DNA of 9,034 nucleotides from CAZUNB01 sp044227985 (lineage in GTDB: Bacteria > Patescibacteriota > Saccharimonadia > Saccharimonadales > JAGPDM01): NCBI GenBank assembly GCA_044227985.1, contig JBGAVT010000026.1, positions 1 through 9,034 of the forward strand. Reading direction: 5' to 3'. The translations under genes and the position numbers were made by a program. Below are positions 6,305 to 9,034 of the stretch, piece by piece; positions within the stretch are counted from its first letter, which is position 1; the number at the start of each line of letters is the position of its first letter. The notes beneath the pieces were generated by a model that saw only the letters and a list, made by a program, of their open reading frames with translations, was not told the DNA's origin and did not search any database.

Positions 6305-6594
6305 GTAAAACTAAAGCAGGCGGCACAAGTAAAAATAATCGCGATAGTCCGGGACAAAGACTCGGCGTCAAGGTTTACGGCGGTCAACACGTTCAAACTG
6401 GGGACATCATCGTTCGTCAGCGCGGCAGCAGCAAAATTGCTGGTGACGGCGTTTCATATGGTCGCGACCACAGTATCTACGCTAACCGCGAAGGTGTTGT
6501 CGAGTTTAAACGCAAACGAATCACACACTTCACTGGCAGCAAAGTTCGACGCACCGAAGTCAACGTCGTTCCAGCACAAGCCCTATCTGCCTAA
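6301..6594 (+). CDS. rpmA: Large ribosomal subunit protein bL27
   Basis: This 97-aa protein is bL27, located near the peptidyl transferase centre of the 50S subunit, where its N-terminal tail contacts the ends of tRNAs. The family motifs are all present: KAGGTSKNNRDSPGQRLGVK (5-24), then VYGGQ, GDIIVRQRG (35-43) and GRDHSIYA (55-62). The N-terminus starts directly with the functional tail, without the cleaved extension seen in Firmicutes. The C-terminal tail (about 70-97, basic, ending ALSA) is a little longer than in E. coli (85 aa). It lies downstream of the methyltransferase with an ATGA overlap. The usual rplU (bL21) partner is not adjacent. Its TAA stop overlaps the convergent orphan gene's stop by 4 nt. 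Confidence 0.98.
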   Translation: MSKTKAGGTSKNNRDSPGQRLGVKVYGGQHVQTGDIIVRQRGSSKIAGDGVSYGRDHSIYANREGVVEFKRKRITHFTGSKVRRTEVNVVPAQALSA

Positions 6595-8072
6595 CTTAGT
6601 AGTTTAGGTATCGTTGATATCCCTATTGGGAGGTTCGATGAAACATTAGAAATAAATACGTTATTATCTACGCATGATATCCGTGCTTGCCTTCGTGATA
6701 TCGTTCTTGTTTTAGGTAGAACACTACTTGCGTCTGCACTTTCAGCTTCGCTTGGTGGCACACCAACACCTAGAGTGACATCTGGATTTTTTCCAAGATT
6801 TACTGTTGCATGATCCTTTCCAATTTTCATAGCTTGCTCATCGCCTATCGTTAGCCCTATCTCCAAACCAAGCTGTTTAAGCGCATTCGCAATTTCTCTA
6901 GCTTTTAAGGGATTGTAAAGAGACACTTCACCGGCGCCGTTCATACTGGCTACCACGACCGCTCCACCGCCTAGCATGATTGCGTGATTAGCATCGTCTC
7001 CACCTTCGCGCGTGAAGGGTAATTGCACTGGCGTTGTGTCGTTTGGCTCTCTCTCAATTCCAATAAATTCAAGATCATTTGATAGTAGCTCTGTTTTTAC
7101 ACCCGCTTCCTCTAAATCTGTAAAGATAATCGCCCAAGAACTTTCCACTGCTGTGGTACTTGGCACTTTTTCAGCCCAATAATCATCAAGTTTTTGTGCA
7201 TTTTCACTCGCAAACTGTGCGATGAGTCTTCGATACTGTTCTTCTTTTCTATCGCTACGCTGAGCGGCTGCTTTTTTACTTTCTGCTATATACTCCAATT
7301 TTTTTGCATACACTCCGCCGTCTTTTTTCAGCCTACTCAAATCCACGTCGCCAATGCTAGCCACAGCTATTTCGCTAGGCTCGTATTCTGCTAAGCCACT
7401 GACTAGCGTATCGATTAACGTGCGTGTTTCTTTTCTGAATGCAGCCTCAATTATTTTTCCAGCCTCACTATCTAGAATTCCAGATCCAGAATTTCGCAAA
7501 TATGAGTGCCCAGCATATACTACGCCCCCAGAGGTTTTATCTCTCGTGAAGCGAGTTGACCTAGCTTTAGGTACTATTGTTCCATAGTCATCCCTATCAA
7601 TCAATGTCCCTTCTGGAGCCGACAACTCATAGGACTCCGGCTCTCCAGGCTGGACTAGAACGTCCCAACGAGAGGCAGCGACCTTTATAGTATCTGGTGT
7701 CCATTCAAGATATCCATCATAATTTTTCAATGTCCATTTATGGGTTTTAGGCAGCTTTTCACTATCTATATCATCAGAAAAAACCTCTACAACTGGTCTG
7801 CTGCGATTATTAAGAGCTAAAATATCAGACAAATCAGTATCTTCACCTACACCAATCATTTCAAGCGTAGTGGCGACCTCTATGGTAATTTCTTCAGCTA
7901 AACTCTCTTTATCATCTCCGCCTTCTTGGTTGATAGCATCGGCAACGCTTTCTAAAATCAAGATATCGAATGCAGAAAGATTCTGTGTTGCTAATAATTG
8001 TTCATTAGACACCCAGGAATTGATATCAGGAGTTTTTGGAAATTCATCGTTTTGTGCCATTATTTTTTTCAA
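6591..8072 (-). CDS. Orphan protein with probable divergent FHA domain, 489-493 aa
   Basis: I do not recognise the full-length family. The C-terminal 85-90 residues resemble a forkhead-associated (FHA) domain, which binds phosphothreonine: VNLGKNPDVTL (424-434) matches the GR-x-x-x-(D/N) strand with Arg changed to Lys, TISRRQARI (457-465) matches the conserved S-R-x-H-A core with His changed to Gln, and VSSNLPIGI (477-485) matches S-x-N-G. The N-terminal 60-100 residues are acidic and helical. Residues 105-200 hold a Trp/Tyr-rich region (HKWTLKNYDGYLEW at 111-124) that may be a separate beta domain. Residues 205-300 are helical with a charged coiled-coil-like stretch (KKAAAQRSDRKEEQYRRL). M5 (ATG at 8058-8060) is the more natural start. 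No clear Shine-Dalgarno is present; the leader is A-rich with its own promoter. Unlike the other orphans it ends in KLLS. It is convergent with rpmA. Confidence 0.8.
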   Translation of the reverse strand: MKKIMAQNDEFPKTPDINSWVSNEQLLATQNLSAFDILILESVADAINQEGGDDKESLAEEITIEVATTLEMIGVGEDTDLSDILALNNRSRPVVEVFSDDIDSEKLPKTHKWTLKNYDGYLEWTPDTIKVAASRWDVLVQPGEPESYELSAPEGTLIDRDDYGTIVPKARSTRFTRDKTSGGVVYAGHSYLRNSGSGILDSEAGKIIEAAFRKETRTLIDTLVSGLAEYEPSEIAVASIGDVDLSRLKKDGGVYAKKLEYIAESKKAAAQRSDRKEEQYRRLIAQFASENAQKLDDYWAEKVPSTTAVESSWAIIFTDLEEAGVKTELLSNDLEFIGIEREPNDTTPVQLPFTREGGDDANHAIMLGGGAVVVASMNGAGEVSLYNPLKAREIANALKQLGLEIGLTIGDEQAMKIGKDHATVNLGKNPDVTLGVGVPPSEAESADASSVLPKTRTISRRQARISCVDNNVFISNVSSNLPIGISTIPKLLS

Positions 8073-8080
8073 TTTTCAAT

Positions 8081-8092
8081 TTTTTTTATTTT
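8081..8092 (-). promoter_or_regulatory. A-rich leader element (copy 3)
   Basis: AAAATAAAAAAA on the minus strand, identical to the copies at 2116-2127 and 5001-5012. It is followed by a short direct repeat (ATTGAAA twice) before the start codon of the FHA-like gene. Confidence 0.5.
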
Positions 8093-8110
8093 ATAATATT
8101 TACATTGATT

Positions 8111-8139
8111 AATTTATCATTAATTACAATTTTTGTCAA
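8111..8139 (-). promoter_or_regulatory. Consensus -35 promoter for the FHA-like orphan gene
   Basis: On the minus strand a perfect TTGACA (8134-8139), 17-nt spacer, then TAAATT (8111-8116; 4 of 6) preceded by TGA, an extended -10. Upstream sequence is very AT-rich, like an UP element. This is the best promoter match in the window and lies about 50 nt before the start codon. Confidence 0.7.
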
Positions 8140-8176
8140 TAAATTAACATAATTGAATATATCTGACTGATTTAAA

Positions 8177-8194
8177 CCTGATAAGCTGTTCAGG
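8177..8194 (-). terminator. Possible weak terminator after the metalloprotease-like gene
   Basis: On the minus strand CCTGA and TCAGG form a 5-bp stem with an 8-nt loop, followed by only TTTAAAT. It is placed about 50 nt after the stop of the metalloprotease-like gene and before the next promoter. The stem is short and the T-tract poor, so this is a tentative call. Confidence 0.25.
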
Positions 8195-8243
8195 GGTATT
8201 TCACACTTCAAACTTATAATTTCTTCGATCGTAACCTAACGTA

Positions 8244-9034
8244 TTACGCCGCGATAGTTAATGGACCCTTTGTAACACGGGCTGCGAGCACATCTTGTGA
8301 AAATCGACCAAACGCACTTTTTCCGATTGCACCAAAATTTTCACTATAGATCTCCGACACACGCATCATGATATCAAAGACCAGTGATAGCCCATGGTTC
8401 TTTGCAATGTACTCATACATTTCAGCAGGTGGTCTGTCGGCAAATTTATCCAATAGATTAAACATATTAGGTCCACCGTTCTCTTCAATTGTTGAGAAAT
8501 AATCAGCTTCTCTTGCATAGTTTAGAACCCCGCCAAAATGATCAGCTGCCACTTCGTTTAATGACATACCGAGGAAACCATTTTTTGCCGAGTAACGTTT
8601 CTGTGAATGAGTAAATTCATGCTTTAAGACGCCAAGGGCAGAATCATAGCCTTTGTCACCTGGTTGACCATACAATAGTGCGTCTAATAGTGGCTTAGTT
8701 AGTAATATAGTTGATTTGCCTTCTTGACTCATATGACTAGCTTTTGGAATCTGTTGCTCTGGAAAATTATCTAATAGTTCTCGAGTATTAGAATTAGTTT
8801 TGTCATTTATCCTAGTTGTACTATATTGTTCTTGGCCGTCGCCAGTAACATCAATGACCACAAATTTACAGTCATTCCTTCCGCCCTTTGCATCGTCTGA
8901 ATCTGTTCCACCAAATTGTAGGCCTAGCTCAACGAATGGATTATTGTATTCCACCCAATCTTTAAGCTGTTGGGACATCATACTATTTCTATAGCCGTAC
9001 AAAGTGTGAAGAAATTTTTCAGTCCGTCTTGCTT
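8244..9034 (-). CDS. HExxH zinc metalloprotease-like protein, 5'-partial
   Basis: The frame is open to the right edge: upstream of a TTG at 9000-9002 it continues without a stop, so the N-terminus probably lies outside the window and about 263 codons are visible. Counting from that TTG, HEFTH at 128-132 is a zinc-binding HExxH with Glu as the general base. The following NEVAADHFGG (149-158) supplies E150 as a likely third ligand, the arrangement of gluzincin-type peptidases. The segment before it (KSTILLTKPLLDALLYG, 96-112) would form the strand and helix preceding the active site. An Asp-rich patch, DVTGDGQ (51-57), could bind a metal. The C-terminal 90 residues are helical and end LTIAA. 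No signal peptide can be judged because the start is missing. The exact peptidase family and substrate are unknown. Confidence 0.75.
   Translation of the reverse strand, partial: ARRTEKFLHTLYGYRNSMMSQQLKDWVEYNNPFVELGLQFGGTDSDDAKGGRNDCKFVVIDVTGDGQEQYSTTRINDKTNSNTRELLDNFPEQQIPKASHMSQEGKSTILLTKPLLDALLYGQPGDKGYDSALGVLKHEFTHSQKRYSAKNGFLGMSLNEVAADHFGGVLNYAREADYFSTIEENGGPNMFNLLDKFADRPPAEMYEYIAKNHGLSLVFDIMMRVSEIYSENFGAIGKSAFGRFSQDVLAARVTKGPLTIAA

Noticed and set aside
7194..8112. Short plus-strand open frames opposite the FHA-like gene
   Set aside because: No upstream signals, and they overlap a 489-aa frame that has a consensus promoter.
9000..9002. TTG as the true start of the metalloprotease-like gene
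   Set aside because: The frame stays open to the window edge, and no Shine-Dalgarno or promoter is seen upstream, so the real start probably lies outside the window.
1..9034. UGA recoding as in SR1/Gracilibacteria
   Set aside because: TGA ends the methyltransferase exactly at the rpmA start and also ends the 458-aa gene just before a non-coding gap; no internal TGA is needed to keep any gene open.
1..9034. CRISPR array, tRNA/rRNA gene, insertion sequence or integrase
   Set aside because: No regularly spaced repeats, no cloverleaf or rRNA-like stretch was noticed, and no encoded protein resembles a transposase or recombinase.

Overview
The window looks like a stretch of chromosome from a small-genome, Gram-positive-related bacterium, most plausibly Candidatus Saccharibacteria (TM7) or another Patescibacteria/CPR lineage. 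That placement rests on overall style: housekeeping genes with short, divergent sequences alternate with several long, acidic proteins I cannot recognise, and promoters and leaders are very AT-rich. TGA is used as a stop next to conserved genes, which argues against the UGA-glycine code of SR1/Gracilibacteria. The assignment is an inference; no rRNA gene is present to settle it.

Layout. The left edge (1-1329, minus strand) is the exonuclease VII operon: xseA followed by xseB, overlapping by 20 nt, with xseB cut by the window edge. Next come three orphan genes on the minus strand (1362-4986). One encodes a 249-aa acidic protein, one a 458-aa disordered/coiled-coil protein with an internal repeat, and one a 427-aa protein with a proline-rich N-terminus and a C-terminal half resembling the HopA1 effector family. 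A divergent promoter region (4987-5110) separates them from a plus-strand pair: a TRM11/TrmG10-like RNA methyltransferase and rpmA (ribosomal protein L27), joined by an ATGA overlap. On the right are two more minus-strand orphans. One is a 489/493-aa protein with a probable divergent FHA domain, whose stop overlaps the rpmA stop. The other is a 5'-truncated HExxH zinc metalloprotease-like protein running off the right edge.

How the parts may work together. The housekeeping genes serve DNA repair (Exo VII), RNA modification and the ribosome. The five orphan genes look like a separate layer. All are on the minus strand. The four whose 5' ends are visible have their own recognisable sigma70-type promoter with 17-bp spacing and an A-rich leader, three of them with an identical 12-bp element. 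Four of the five encoded proteins end in Ala-Ala, written with different codons and followed by all three stop codons. Such an end resembles the ssrA/ClpXP-type C-terminal degron. The probable FHA domain (phospho-Thr reader) and the HopA1-like domain (linked to phospho-Ser/Thr elimination in some RiPP pathways) lie near each other. This raises a weak but testable idea of a phospho-signalling or effector set. No kinase, transposase, integrase, CRISPR array or RNA gene is visible in the window.
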